The notes: generated by a model not told the origin, from the sequence alone. DNA of 64,000 nucleotides from Asterias rubens (GCF_902459465.1 NC_047068.1:2170001-2234000); one strand, 5' to 3'; shown: positions 12,351-25,439, counted from the stretch's first letter. Numbers and translations: made by a program.

Positions 12351-13248
12351 AGTTGAAAAAGTTCGATTTTTTGACACTGCGTGGTACGGTAGGCCTTATT
12401 TTTATTTAAAAGTTCAGTCCCACTATAGTTCCATAAACAGCTTGATCCTGTTATAAAGTTAGAAGTAATAACATTACAAATATTATTGGAATATAATTAT
12501 CGTAACGAACCAAAAAATAGAAGCGACGTTATATAGCACGGGACGGAAAAAATAACACTGAAGGGAGTGTCACCATATGCACGCCATGAGCTACCACGCA
12601 CAGAACTGTCGCAGAACCGTCGAGAAATTAGTCCCCCGATCACGGCCGGCCGGTGCCTTTCGGCAAATCATGCAAAAAATCCTTCGAAAACTATTAACCA
12701 AACTAAACAAACCCTTATTTAACTTATTCAAAGCCCAAAACATAAAAATGGCGCCGCACTTTTACCGACATGGACGCAATTTCAGCCTAAAAACAACACT
12801 AATTTTAAAAACTTGTTGACTGAACACGGTGCGGGCGCCACGGTCAATTTCCTGATGGGGGCCCAAATTTTCTCGAGAGTCGGGGGAATTTTTATCAACT
12901 CCCATATAGCTAGTGATTTTGCCATTAACAGCGTTTACAAAGCTACTAACTACCAAACCATTTTTTATTGCGTAAGTACATTAGTACACGTACGTTACTT
13001 TATTTTTTAAACACTTCACTCTTCGAGGTAATATTCCTTGGTGCCGAGTTTGTTAGTCAATAAAACGCCGGTGCCGAGTTTGTATGGTCATCAGGTATGG
13101 ATAGATAATTTGACTTAACTTTAGGGAGACAAATTGGAGACAAACAAGTTTAATGTAAATATGTTGACATTTTGAAAAAGTACCCAAATCCTTTAATGTC
13201 ATATTACACGTGAATGTAAAGTTTGTTGTTATCCTTTGGTCAGTACCC

Positions 13249-16200
13249 ATGGCAGATGAACCTGAACAACCTGTCGCAGTGGCAGAGGAGGAGGAAGTAG
13301 GTGATGAATTGACACCAGGATACAAACCTCCAAAACAAAAAACACTAGAGGAAATCACCAAACTGGATGCAGATGATGAGAGCTTGGTCAAGTATAAGCA
13401 AAGTTTACTTGCTGGTGCAGACAAAGTTTTAGGTAGGCCTATACTTCCTCTGTCCTTCACTTTATATGACAGTTGAAATGTCTAACATTTTGAATGGCCC
13501 CTAATGTATAATTGCCAGGACACCAAACATATGGCAGTCCTCAAGTTAGTTAGGTGCTCTATCTGCCATCCCACTTCCCTCAGCTACAAAAAAGCAATAA
13601 ATGACAAAAAGTGGTGGCAGCACGGCATTTGCAGATGGCGTAATATATATGTTGACAAAAACAGGGTATCAAATTACCTGATTCGAGATTGAAAAACGCA
13701 AGACTCCATAACGCAAGATAAAAAACCTAGTTTGATGTTTAATAACGCAAGATAAGGTATGTCAGATATAAAAAAAAAAACAAGGAATGTTTTACACAAT
13801 AAATTAAGGGCTTGCCGGCATGAAAAACAATGTACCTGTACTTGTTGATTTTGGAATGTTTTATTTTAAACCATTTTTTGTTTTGCTTTCTCACATTGCA
13901 GATGAAGGGGGTAAAAATGTCATTGTAAAGGCTTTGGTGTTTGCTCCAGATGGACGTGATCCCATATGTCTTGACCTAACAGGTAAAACTTTGCAGGAAA
14001 ATGTTTTAATTGATCCATAACAATTTATTTTTGAATAGTGGCTGATAATCCTGGTGGTAAGTGATGGTGTTTTGGAGCCTGAAGTGCAATGTGAAGGAAT
14101 AAAATAGATAGATGTTTGTTAAAGGAACATTACAGAATTGATTTTTGCTAACAAAACAGTTGCTGGCAGTGTAAGCACTTTATGTAATCCACCATATAGG
14201 CCTACATAAACTGGCGAACTTGTAGAAGTTTGAGATCGATCGGCCATCTGGGTCACGAGAAAATAGTGAAAAACCGGTTACAAATTTTGCATAGCCAAAA
14301 CAAAATAAACAAAAATGAATAAAATGCTCACTGAGCGATAAACTCCAAACGCGAAATAAGATTATTTATTTCTTATCAAATATGACATTTTAGACAGAAA
14401 TATTTCATGGGATGTTTTCTACTATGATCATCATTAGACTGTGTAAGTTTTATGTAAATCTGTGATCTTCACGATTTTTGTTTCTTACCAAATCTGTAAC
14501 GTTCCTTTTACATGTTTACATCCAATACATTAGACTTACTTACAATATTATTTGCTTACTTGCAAGAGGCATCATAGCCACATGATTGGCAGTGGCAGCA
14601 ACAACCGTTGTGTTAAACTCAAGGCTTGTAAAGTTTAATTTATCCCCCGAAGACATAAAATGTCTGTTACATACACAAAATGATTTACTTGTTTGACACA
14701 CAAGCCACCCATGCCACCTCAAACAACTGTCGGTGCTTCAGTGTATTTAAACACCGAAGATCAAGCATGTCAAGCATGATTGTAGCAAGAACACATGTGA
14801 TCCGATCCAAGGTTATTTTCTAGCCTTGTTTTGAGCAGTTCACTCTTTTTTGTTTGTGGCAAGAATAATGAAATCCCGATCGAACAAAATACCTAAAAGT
14901 CCTTTTTTCTATAACTTGATAGACGATCGATAGAGTTGTTAATTAAACGTTGGCAAGCCAATCACTAAATCAATGAACATTTCAACAATTGCTGCAACAT
15001 TGCCACTTACATGATTTGCATTGGGGATAAAGAATATTAATTTTCTGGTTTGTACCCATACACCGATGTGTGTTAGCACTGTATACTAAGACAATGCTCT
15101 AGAATTGCAAGGGTCGTGGGTTCGAATCCCACCCTAGTAACATTGTAAACCTTGCGCAGTGCACTGTATCGCATGCTGATTTATATCCATGTTAGTTTCA
15201 TTGCAACTTCGCGCACTTGCGCGTACGCGCGCTGAAAATGTATAAATTTTGAGTGCGCGCGTGTAACAGATGTGCGCGTACAAACTCATTTGTCCATGGT
15301 CTTGTTTAATAATAATAATAATAATTATAAATTTATAACAGCGACATGCTACATGGACGCTGAGCTCATTTGCGTGTTTTAATGCACAAAGAACAGCTAT
15401 CGTCCAATCATCTGCCTCCTTTGACCCCAGTGAAGGCGCTGAACAGATCAATATTTAAAAGAGTCACTGGTCTCAAAGATCAGTAATGTGATTAACGCAC
15501 GAAAGAGATGGGAACCATCAAAAGCTCAAATATGGCCCCTGAACATGTCTGGAAGTATCGCCGAGAGAAAAGTCACAAAATTTGGACAATTTTAGCTGTT
15601 TAAATCGCTAAAAAAGGTATTTATTAATGGGAAAAACAGTGTTCGTACCCGGTCTTCACTGCGTGGTAATGACCTTGGTTGGTGGCTGGCGCTGTTACTG
15701 GACCTCGCCTACGGCGTGGTCCGTTATCAGCGCCAGCCACCAACCCGGTCATTACCACGCAGTGAAGACCGGGTCCTCGCACTGTTATTCCCTAATCGTG
15801 TATGGGTAAAAACAAAAAAATTAATATTTGTATGATTTGGTTTTTTTAATTTTGAACCCCGCTGGCCGTGGGATACCACCAGATTCAGGGTGGCTACCTT
15901 CTTTGTGCTACAATTGAATGATTTGATCCTTTCTCTTTAACATCCAGGTGATTTGGCTACCCTGAAAAACAAACCCTTTGTTTTGAAAGAAGGAACGTCG
16001 TACAAAATACACATCGAATTCAGGGTGAGTTGATTAAAGCCGTTTTAATAATATTTATACATCTGAAAAGATGGATTAGAGCAACCAATTAAGTGAATTG
16101 GTAATGTTTATATATCGCTAACATTCATCCAGTATATGAAATTTATATTGAGGCAACAATAGAAACTATGTCAAGGTAAAGGCCATTAATCCTAGCTGTG

Positions 16201-18775
16201 CCTCTATAGCCATTCAATCCATGATCCTATACTCCACTAGGGTAAATCACAATACAAAGAAAGACAATAAATGTAAAGGAATAATGAAAAACATTTAAAA
16301 TATCACTTGATTTGGGGGATTTTGGCAAGGTCTGGTCGTGGTTCCTTTTTTGTTTTAAAGGGTATGGGTGCTTTTTGTAACACAAAACACAATGTCCACA
16401 GACTTAATTTCGAGACCTCAAATTCTAAATCTGAGGTCTTCAGGGAAAATTACTTCTTTCTCGAAAACTATGTCACTTCAGAGGGAGCTGTTTCTCACAA
16501 TGTTTTACACCATCAACCTCTCCCCATTACTCGTTACCAAGTAAGGTTTTATGCTAATAACTATTTTGAGTAATTAGCAATAGTGTCTACTGCCTTTAAG
16601 TGCTCTGTAAGTCATAGTACCTAAAAACAATGGGTTAGAACAACCACTTTAGTGAATGTTCACTCAACTTGCTAACATGCATTGAGTAGATGACTCATTG
16701 GCAAATATTGCATATTTTTACACAAAAAAACCCAATAGCACATGTGGAATATAATACAAATATCAGATAATAAAAATTGATTATTATACAAATATTTGGT
16801 TCAAAATAAATTTGATTATTGATTTGAGGCATGCAGTTTGTTGTTTTTGTGATTCTAATTGGTTTAATGGTTTTTTGTATAGGTTCAGCGTGAGATTGTT
16901 TCTGGGCTTAGATATATGCAGGTTGTTTATAGAAAAGGAATAAAAGGTAAGAGCAAGACCTTTAATGATTAGTTAACACCAATATTGTAACATTCCCTTG
17001 TGTCAGATTACAACTCTTCATGGTTTTTGTTTTTCATTTTCTTTTTCTTTATTTATTTACCGTAATTTCCTGCGGATAAGATATGTTTTATCCGACTTTC
17101 AAAGGTAAAAAAAATCACTGCGTCCTATCTCCCGATGCGCCTTGTCTGATTTCGATTGAGTTCATTTTGATGATCACTGCGTGAAAACATTTATACTGTA
17201 AAATAATACCTTTAATTCGTCCAGGGTAATTCTACATGTTATAATTTTTCTTCAAATGAAACCGAACGTACCGACCAAAGAACTAAATCACTGTTATGCT
17301 GCTGCACAATCTTTGAAAAGATGGACTTTTTTAAATTCGCGCAAGCTGCTATTTTTTTTACCACGCAAACTTTTTATCAAATTCCGAAATGCTCGCACGA
17401 TCTTGAAAAAAAAGGCCATCTTCAAAGTTGGCACAACTAGTGTTCTCTGTCTCTTGCAGCTTACAGTCCGTTGGGAAAACGTATGTGTCTGCGTGCTCGT
17501 TGTGTGACAATAAAAACTATTAAATTATGTTTTTAGAAAACAACTTTAGAACAAAAATTAAAAAATAGAAGCGATGTTTTATTTGTCATTTTGATAACAA
17601 TATTACAATCTCTTCACAGTGTGGTAAGTGTTCTTATATAATCACAGTGACCCCCGTATGTGTTGATGAACAAGCAGTGATGGGATCCTACTACAAAAAT
17701 ACAGTTGCGATACGGCAAGCCTACGTTAGTTGACATGTTGTGTCTTGTCCAGCCGGGTGTCTTGTACATTGGACGTTAAATATTTGTTCAGTGATTTGGG
17801 GTACTGCGTCTTGTCTGCAGGAAATTATGGTATTTATTTAATTATTATTATTATTTTTATTTTTTTGGTGGGGGGGGGGTGGGGGAGGGTCTCTGGTTAG
17901 CTTTCTTTTATTTTGAAAAATTCTTTCCATTATTGGATACAATCAACTCTCGTTAATACAAGCTCAGAAGATTCACCGGTCCTGAACTTTCCCATGCGTG
18001 TATGTCTATTAAACAGAAGATGCAAGCAACGGATAATACAATGTATTGTTTTTCATACTTAAAGCGATATCTGGAAATATTGTTGTGTAACAAAATCTTA
18101 CCTCCGTCAAGTTTGTTGCCAGACCAGACAGGTGGTGCAATTACATCTGATCCGAACACCAGAAATATTTCGCTGGAAACCCACAATTGAAATGCTACTT
18201 CCTTGCACACCAGGATGATATACCAATAGAAAATGTTTGCTATCATTTAAGCAAAAAGTTAAGCAAAAAGAGTATTATTGATATTTTGGGGTACAAGATG
18301 CTCAAAAAATCTGTTCTAGGAAACAGACTGTTCCGTGGCATATGTAGGCCAGCATAACTGTAAAGCATACACTCGTCGTGTGTAGAGAATGCACTATAAC
18401 AACATGATCGTTATTAGTGCACAACTGTTCAGATATACAAGGAAAATGGGCCTGTCGCTCTCATAATAATGAGAGTCAACTGTATTTAACAAGGAGTTTT
18501 AAATCCAGGGTTGTTTTGGCCATAGAAAGTTAATTTGCTTAGAAGTAAACAATATGCTGATTATTTGTTTGTTTTCAGTGGACAAAGCCAAGTTGATGGT
18601 TGGAAGCTATGGACCCAAAACTGAAGCACACGTCTACAAAACACCAGGCGAAGAAGCCCCAGCTGGCCTAATGCATCGAGGTACCTACGTGGTCAAAAGC
18701 AAATTTAGTGATGATGATAACAATGCCATTTTGGAGTGGGAATGGAGTTTTCAATTGAAAAAAGATTGGGCATAG
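13249..18775 (+). CDS. ARHGDIA: Rho GDP-dissociation inhibitor, first copy (RhoGDI-1), five coding exons
   Basis: Cytosolic chaperone that extracts prenylated Rho/Rac/Cdc42 from membranes and holds them GDP-bound. Exons 13249-13432, 13902-13982, 15948-16024, 16883-16946 and 18579-18775 join in phases 1,1,0,1 to give 200 aa, near the roughly 204 aa usual for RhoGDI-alpha. Residues 1-60 form the flexible regulatory arm: an acidic N-terminus, YKPPKQKTLEEI, then LDADDESLVKYK at 39-50, the segment that contacts Rho switch regions. Residues from about 65 form the Ig-like prenyl-binding sandwich, with LDLTGDL, FVLKEG, REIVSGLRYMQ, MVGSYGP, EEAP, RGTYVVKSKF, the acidic DDD turn and the C-terminal WEWSFQLKKDW. 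The start is the ATG in CCCATGG; a probable 3' splice site (CAG at 13241-13243) lies six bases before it, so most of the 5' UTR is on an undetected upstream exon. It is the copy closer to vertebrate RhoGDI-alpha in its C-terminal exon. Very secure. Confidence 0.96.
15015..15142 (-). mobile_element. Rearranged SINE-1 copy with inverted halves
   Basis: 15017-15091 is the SINE-1 3' half in minus orientation (GCATTGGGGATAAAGAATAT, ACCCATACACCGATGTGTG); 15092-15142 is the tRNA-like half in plus orientation (CTCTAGAATTGCAAGGGTCG, box B GGTTCGAATCC). The halves meet head to head, the layout left by twin-primed reverse transcription. Confidence 0.65.
15629..15792. repeat. 164-bp near-perfect hairpin in RhoGDI-1 intron 2
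   Basis: Left arm GGGAAAAACAGTG, CCCGGTCTTCACTGCGTGG, GGTTGGTGGCTGGCGCTG; the right arm repeats these inverted, ending CACTGTTATTCCC. Loop about 30 bases. GC-rich compared with its surroundings. Followed at 15797 by a SINE-1-like TATGGGTAAAAAC. Confidence 0.8.
16355..16599. mobile_element. Family A element, copy 2 (5'-shortened)
   Basis: Contains half the central palindrome (TTTCGAGACCTCAAATTCTAA), CTTCAGAGGGAGC, CCTCTCCCCATTACTCGT and right end CAATAGTGTCTACTGCC TTTAA. In RhoGDI-1 intron 3. Confidence 0.75.
17056..17836. mobile_element. TIR element, TACCGTAATTTCCTGC ends, about 0.78 kb
   Basis: Ends ACCGTAATTTCCTGCGG and CTGCAGGAAATTATGGT are inverted; flanks show TA and TTTATTTA on both sides, consistent with TA target duplication. 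The inner TAAG and GCGTCCTATC / GCGTCTTGTC motifs near both ends recall pogo/Tigger-type ends. No transposase frame, so non-autonomous. In RhoGDI-1 intron 4. Confidence 0.55.
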
Positions 18776-21155
18776 TTTGAGATTCGTCCCTTTGGTGTGT
18801 ATAAAAAGTTATCTTGATCGTGAGGACATAATTCTATGTTCCCAATAATGCTTGAAATAATGGGTGACTGAGACCCGAGCTTCTCTTTTCTTTGAAAGTC
18901 AATATAACTGGTATACGTAACCTTATTTTTTGCAGTAAGTCTGGTATAAATCATTCTGTTGGCCAAGTCTTCCACCTCAACAGAATGTCTTATTTCCTCA
19001 AATGTTACCATGGGTACCTATTAAGTAGTATCTGTATGAATTACACAATAACATTAGACTTAATTGTATAAAGGTGTGGGTTTCATGACATGGCTTTTAA
19101 AGCAACATTTATCCACAACATGTTTTATAAATGTGTAACAAACTCTGACATCTCAACATTGTGCATCAAACAAAAATATTCTGCTGTTTTTTATTTTTTT
19201 TATTTTTCAGTTGTGCCTTTAGTTTACTGAAAGAGCAATAACAAAACAGTAGAAAAGTAGTTGTAGCAGTTTACTACCCAAATTGCCAGTAATATCTGTG
19301 TGTTTTACATTCTATTGCATGATAACTACTTTCTGGTGAGTGTATAAGAGTTGTCACAGTTACTGATATTTTTCATGCAATTTGTTAATGTTTATATTTT
19401 ATAAGTAGATGTTTATTTTGCAGTTATCCAAAAACTAGGCCGATATGTTTTTATAGAAACAAAATATTTGTGAAACCAAGATCATAATCTGATGCAACTT
19501 AAAGACCATGTGCACATCTCAATTATCAACAATATTTCAGCAACATGTTGGTGATCAGTTTACCAGGTCTTCTTCATTATTGTTCAGTCTATTGTGATTA
19601 TTTATCAGAATGAACGGCTTTGTAATCTTTTATGACTAAATCACTGTCAATGCTCAGTCGTTAAACATTGCTGCTGCAATCAACAGTCATAGCTAAAGTT
19701 ACTCAAGTGACAGAATGCCATTAGATGAAAGCTCAACTTAACATGATTGATCCTTGCTGGATTAGTTATGCAACATTTTTATGCAACATTAAATATACTG
19801 CTTATTCATGTGCTTGGACTGTGTACTTAAAATGAATAATGTTAATGTGAGTAAATTTTCATTTCTATTATTCTTCGATTTTCAACACTTCTTCAGAATC
19901 CTTTTATTTCAAAGTATATCTTTGAATTAATATGCCGGTACTTTACCAACTGAGCTGTCTAGCCTTACCGAATGTTGAGTTCTTAGATACAAAACTTTCT
20001 AAATGCCAATTGAAGGTTGAGTACCATTGAGGTTAGTATATTAATGGCGAGATGACTCTATACATATTGCATGCAATGCAGTGGATATAACTTTAGTGCT
20101 TTAGAAAACATGGTATCTTTGTTTATATATGTATGGTCCATCACTTACTGTAGGTTGTAGGGCTACAGGATAACATCATGTTTATGACAATGTTCAGCCA
20201 GGTTTCAAACCTTTAGGTGTTCCATTCCATGACTATTTTGATTTGAATCATAAATGATTTACTTTTTTTGTTTGAAGTGAAATCCTCTAAATAATTTTGA
20301 ATTGGAGTCTGGGCCATTGTTGCAAATAAATAAAACAAACCAATGGATACCACCAGAAGTTTGTGGAGATCCAATCCAAAGACCAATCATGTATTGCTGT
20401 AATTAGTATTATTCAGGTGTTTATAGACTACTACAAGCATTCCAATTTTGTAAAAACAGATCATGTACAATGCATTTTAGTGTGGAAGTCTTTTGTAGGT
20501 GTATGTTTATGCTTTTTATACTCATATTTGCTGGCCTAATTTTCTTATGCAATTATCTTTTTCCTGGCCATAGAATTGGACAACAGATTTTCTGACCAAT
20601 GGTGAAAGAGATCAATTCTTGTACTATCAGTGAATTCATGTTGGGGTTTTCCCCCTCTGTGTATTCTAAAACAATATCTTAATATAGTTTTTGATTTATT
20701 GGTACTTTGCCTTCATAGGAAACATTGAAAACAGTGAAACTTAAAGGATGATTCAACAAGTTATTGAATGGTGAGGGACATTTTATCATTTACAAATAAT
20801 GTGAAGTTAATTAACTGCTCTGCAGTAACGTTCATAAAAAAGAGTACTGTTAAAACTGTGTAAATGTAGCAAGAATTGTTGGATTGCATTTTATAGATTT
20901 TGCACTGTTTGCATTTTACATCTCAGAGAAAAGTTATTTGGTCTATGGGTCATCTCAGAACTATATAATAAGATAGTTCTATGTATGATTTTATATCCAC
21001 TTTGACATTGGGTTCTTATTTGCATGTAACCAAAGTGTCTTTATGTAATTCTCATGTGTCTTAAAATCTATGTGCCTTTTCTCCTTGAAAAGGTGGATAT
21101 GTAAGCAGCACAGCTTATGAGTTGGTGGCTCTGTTAGAATTTATTGTGAAAGTTG

Positions 21156-21161
21156 AATAAA
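21156..21161 (+). other. Candidate poly(A) signal of RhoGDI-1
   Basis: AATAAA in GTTGAATAAAGGTG about 2.4 kb after the stop codon, at the end of a stretch without mobile elements. Other AATAAA copies (for example near 20326) compete. Confidence 0.3.
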
Positions 21162-22761
21162 GGTGATACTATCTGCATATTCATCTCAGTAGTTTAATAG
21201 TTTAATTTATTAATCTTGAGAAAATTTAGTAAGTTTGAATCCATTTCATCTAACTAATCTTAGAGAGACACTTTGACTGATTTTTTGCAAAATTTATTGT
21301 AAAGTTTGTTCTTGATAAAAGAACAAGTTATGATCAGGTGAGCCAGGTACATCTAACCAGCAGCCAGCTGTGTACACAATATTTTGCGATGGCATTCATG
21401 ATTTTTGTTCCGACACTTCCAGGGGAAAGTCTAATTTTGGGTCCTTCTTTTCTATGAAAAACCGGAAGGTTTCGGATGCAAAGTAGAATAAATAAACACA
21501 ATGAGGGTTAATATGCTTTTCTTTTTTTAGTTATCGCAACAATTATTTTTTAAGATGGAACAGCCTCATCCTGGAATGAGAATCCCTTTCAAAACCCAAA
21601 CTTTGTGTTGAAAATATATATTTATCCAAAAACCACAAAAAGAGCACACACCGTCTACACGGTGGTGGATATGTTTGGCGATGGAAACATAATATCGAGG
21701 TTTCGTATAGAAATTTGGGAAGATAATTCAGGGGAACTGACTATTATAATTAACAAGGCGCGGCACGTTATCCGTCTAAAGTCTAGACGTCTGCTGCATG
21801 TTGATCATGCGCGCTGCTTCTGCATTGCTGTGTAATGTGTACTGCTGCTGGAAGGCGGAGTAAGAGTTTGTCTTTAAATTACGGTTGAGAACGACAGAAT
21901 AAGTGTCTACGAGCAAGAGAAAAAGGTAGGGTAATCTTGGCAAATTGTTTGTATGCGACTGCCACTGTATCTCCCTTAATGAAGGTAAAATAATATATCG
22001 ATTTCCTGTCCGCGAAGTTGACATCGATTTGATGGATTCTGAATCTGATGAAGTGACACTAACCACTAACCATTCCTCCATGCACTGACCATGAATGGTG
22101 CAGGAATTCTTCCTGTGTCAGTATGCTAATTTTTCTATGCAAGTTTTAGTTTTTTTTTAATGTAAGGCCTATGGATCATCAGGAGTCATCATGACTAATG
22201 AGAAGTAATGTCTTGCATCGCTGATTATTAAATTAGCTCAATTCAAGGGCGATGGAGCACCTCAAATCCTCAAAGTCAAATGACCAAAATTAGGCAATTT
22301 CAGCATGAGACAGAATGATGATTTAACTGTAAAGTGTAAAACTGTAATTGAATATACATTTTTATGAGAAAAGTTTCCAAATGGCACCACCACTTTTTCA
22401 TTCGATATGAAATAATATAGTATCTAATTTACCTCAATGAGATATCCCTTTTTGTAAAAATTAGTGAAAAAGTGGTGGCCCCAATACAGAAAGTTATCCT
22501 ACATAATTATACATATTAAAATATTGGATGCAAACTTTAATATTAATCCTCGTGCAGATTTCAGCCTTCACAAAGAATTCATAGGACTTCAATCCTCACT
22601 TGGGACTAGTCCTAGCCTAGTAACGTTTAGTTAGGAGATTTTAAAAACTTAGTTCTACTTCTACTCTAGTAACTTATATCCTGGTGTAATGTGTTTTCAG
22701 TAGGATAACAGGAAAATTGTTCACAATCAAAAACTAAATGTTTTTTTTTTTCAAATCATCT

Positions 22762-23663
22762 ATCCAATTTTTTTACAACAACACTTACACTTCATGGTGT
22801 GTTGAAAGTTTTGGTTTTACGTTGCGAGAGACAGTCCGCAATTAACAGTGCTTATGCATGCACGACATTGGAGTTAGTCATATGTTTTCACACCTTTCAT
22901 TGGTTGGTATTTTATTGAATATTCAGAAGCTAGTATGGCGTGCAAAATAATCAAAAATATTATTCAATTACTACTTAACAAATTTAATTGAATTTTTGTC
23001 CTAAGGCATTAGGCCTATGGCTACTATATTAGAATCCAGAGATATCATAAGGCATGAAAGTAAAACACCCCACCCCCCTTGAAGCACACACACTTCATAA
23101 CAATCCGTTTTCCCCCATTTCAGACCAGTACTGTTTGGTTTCAGGAGATAAGAAACCAATCTATGGTATTTTTTCTTTAATGTAGACTTAATATCTATTA
23201 CGCTTATCGGAATTTATTACAGTATGCAGTTAATAATTAAATTTAAAAAAAATTCATTTTCACTTAAAATATTTTAATTTTTTCCCCATATTGGCACACC
23301 ATAGAATCCCAAATAGTAACCACCTCACGTGATCCATCTAGTGACTAAAGCAGTAAAACTCAATCTAGCAGATAGTAATTTTGTTTTGAACTTTTGAGGT
23401 TGGATGATGATTCTTTGACTCATTTGAATGTTGGCATAATAATGCACTAGTGATTTGTACCAAAAATCAATCATTTTTTAAATGTTTGAGCATAACCAAC
23501 AACAGGAAACTTTATTCTCAGCATGATTAAGCCTGATGAAAATACAAACCGTGAGTAAACTGCATAGCTTCTGTCAACGGTGCAGCTTGCACAATCTCGC
23601 GGTAAACGGGAATCAAAGTTGGGGTTCGAAAACATATTAGGGTCGATAACGTATGACGCTACA
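22762..23663 (-). repeat. Right arm of the 0.9-kb inverted repeat pair
   Basis: Reverse complement of 11233-12150; see that entry. Divergence is by scattered substitutions and a few short indels. The arm shares the same AATAAAGTTTCC and TTTACTTTCATGCC landmarks. Confidence 0.85.
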
Positions 23664-24316
23664 ATATTTTTAAGGCTCCCAGGGAGCCTTTATACATGAA
23701 GTTTCTAGATGTATTAAATACTTGTGTGCTATTCCTAACCCACCCCAGTCATATTTTATTTTTTGAGGAGCAGCAAACTATTTTGCCTTTTCTTTATAAA
23801 TAAGTGTAGCTATGGTTTATGGGTCTTTGTATGTATACAGCAGGTTTATGGCGTGATTCATTTGATTTGTGGTAACACACAATACTTGCCATGCTGTAGG
23901 GATAACAAACAATAGGCTTCAGGGAATCCCTGTCTACTATGCATTTGACGTGTTGTGGCAGGGCATTCCAAATAATAAGGTTGCTGGTATAAATAAGAAT
24001 TTCCAGCAGATTTTGTGTTGCAGGGAATTTGGATGAATGATCCAGCCATGTCGCAAAGAGCAGATTATGCCCCCTAATGCTTGCATTTTTTGGATCGGTT
24101 ACTATTTGATACACAATGCAATCATCTCTAAAAAAGTTTGAAAGGAAATGTCTAAGATTTCATATGAGATGTATTTTAGACTGTAAGACACCCAGTAACT
24201 AAAGCCCTTACTGGTCCTTTAAAACAATTCACTGACGGACATCTTTAGTCGCACTACAGTGTACAGTACGACTGCTGTCAAAAAAAGTGTTTTAAGCACA
24301 AGCGAAGATATCATTT

Positions 24317-24698
24317 TTAAAGGCAGTGGACACTATTGGTAATTACTCAAAACAATTTTCAGCATAAAACCTCACTTGGTAACGTGTAATGGGGAGAGGT
24401 TGATAGAATAAAACATTGTGAGGAACGGCTCCCTCTGAAGTGATGTAGTTTTTGAGAAAGAAGTAATTTTCCACGAATTTGATTTCGAAACCTCAAGTTT
24501 AGAATTTGAGGTCTCGAAATCAAACATCTGAAAGCACACAACTTGTGTGACAAGGGTATTTTTTATTTCATTCATTCTCGCAACTTCGACGACCAATTGA
24601 GCTCAAATTTTCACAGGTTTGTTATTTTTTTGCATTTGTTTAGATACACCAAGTGAGAAGACTGGTCTTTGACAATTACCAGTGTCCACTGTCTTTAA
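24317..24698. mobile_element. Family A element, copy 3 (full length)
   Basis: Begins TTAAAGGCAGTGGACACTAT and ends AGTGTCCACTGTCTTTAA, with the central palindrome TTGATTTCGAAACCTCAAG / GAGGTCTCGAAATCAA. A good reference copy: 382 bp, both TTAA ends present. Confidence 0.85.
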
Positions 24699-24799
24699 GC
24701 CTCATGGGCATAATAATAGCCTCCAGCTTATCCCAATGGTGGGGAGTACCTTTGTTTATTTATATATCCACACCAGCCAAGATATGTTATTTCAACACG

Positions 24800-25157
24800 T
24801 TCAAAGACCAGTATTCTCACTCGGTGTATCCCATATGCATTAATAACAAACCTAGTGAAAATTTTGGCTCTATTGGTCATCGTCATTGAAAGAGAATAAT
24901 GTGACAGAAAAAACACCCTTGTTGCATTATTTTGTGTGCTTTCAGTTGCTTAAGAAAAGGCTTCAGCTGAAGTCTTTAATTTTTTAAGAGAAAATTACCT
25001 CTTTCCACAAAACTTAATTACTTCACAGGGACCTGTTTCTCACAATGTTTTATACAAAACATGTACTATCAACAGCTCATCATTACTCGTTATTAAGTAA
25101 GTTTTTATGCAACAATTATTTTGAGTAGATTTATCAATATTGTCGAGTACCTTTTAA
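24800..25157. mobile_element. Family A element, copy 4 (GCTTCAGC subfamily)
   Basis: Opposite orientation to copy 3 and about 100 bp from it. TCAAAGACCAGTATTCTCAC at the left, AAGGCTTCAGCTGAAGTCTT in the centre, TTTTGAGTAG and CTTTTAA at the right; left terminus eroded. Confidence 0.7.
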
Positions 25158-25170
25158 GCTCATTATACTC

Positions 25171-25378
25171 AGTGCTATCCTGATCTCAAGTGATATCGTG
25201 GAGATAGTGAATACATACAGACATGTACCATACTGTCAGCCAGTGCTATCCTGATCTCAAGTGATATAGTGGAGATAGTGAATACATACAGACATGTACC
25301 ATACTGTCAGCCAGTGCTATCCTGATCTCAAGTGATATAGTGGAGATAGTGAATACATACAGACATGTACCATACTGT
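25171..25378 (+). repeat. 71-bp tandem repeat, nearly three units
   Basis: Unit begins AGTGCTATCCTGATCTCAAG; starts at 25171, 25242 and 25313. Units are almost identical (one C/A change), so the array is recent. Confidence 0.9.
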
Positions 25379-25439
25379 GTACAGGAAGTTTTATGGCCTT
25401 TGCTGGATAGGTTTTGGTCACACATTGTACCATGGGTTT

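Larger units (their letters stand above)
6845..13243. other. ALYREF 3' UTR and ALYREF to RhoGDI-1 intergenic region
   Basis: No gene recognised. The ALYREF 3' UTR starts at 6845; AATAAA occurs at 6933 and again near 9207, and which is used cannot be told. The rest holds a foldback element (7022-7427), a short TIR element (8646-8748), a minisatellite split by a LINE fragment (9810-10440), the left arm of a 0.9-kb inverted repeat (11233-12150) and a repeat-bounded segment (12180-13090). The RhoGDI-1 5' UTR exon should lie here but was not identified; TATAAAAACAG before GTAGGT at about 11000 is one candidate end of an exon. Confidence 0.5.

Noticed and set aside
23794..24114. Minus-strand frame with IIWNALPQHVK, like a LINE polymerase C-terminus
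   Set aside because: Only a few residues match and the tail expected of a LINE 3' end is absent; too weak to annotate.
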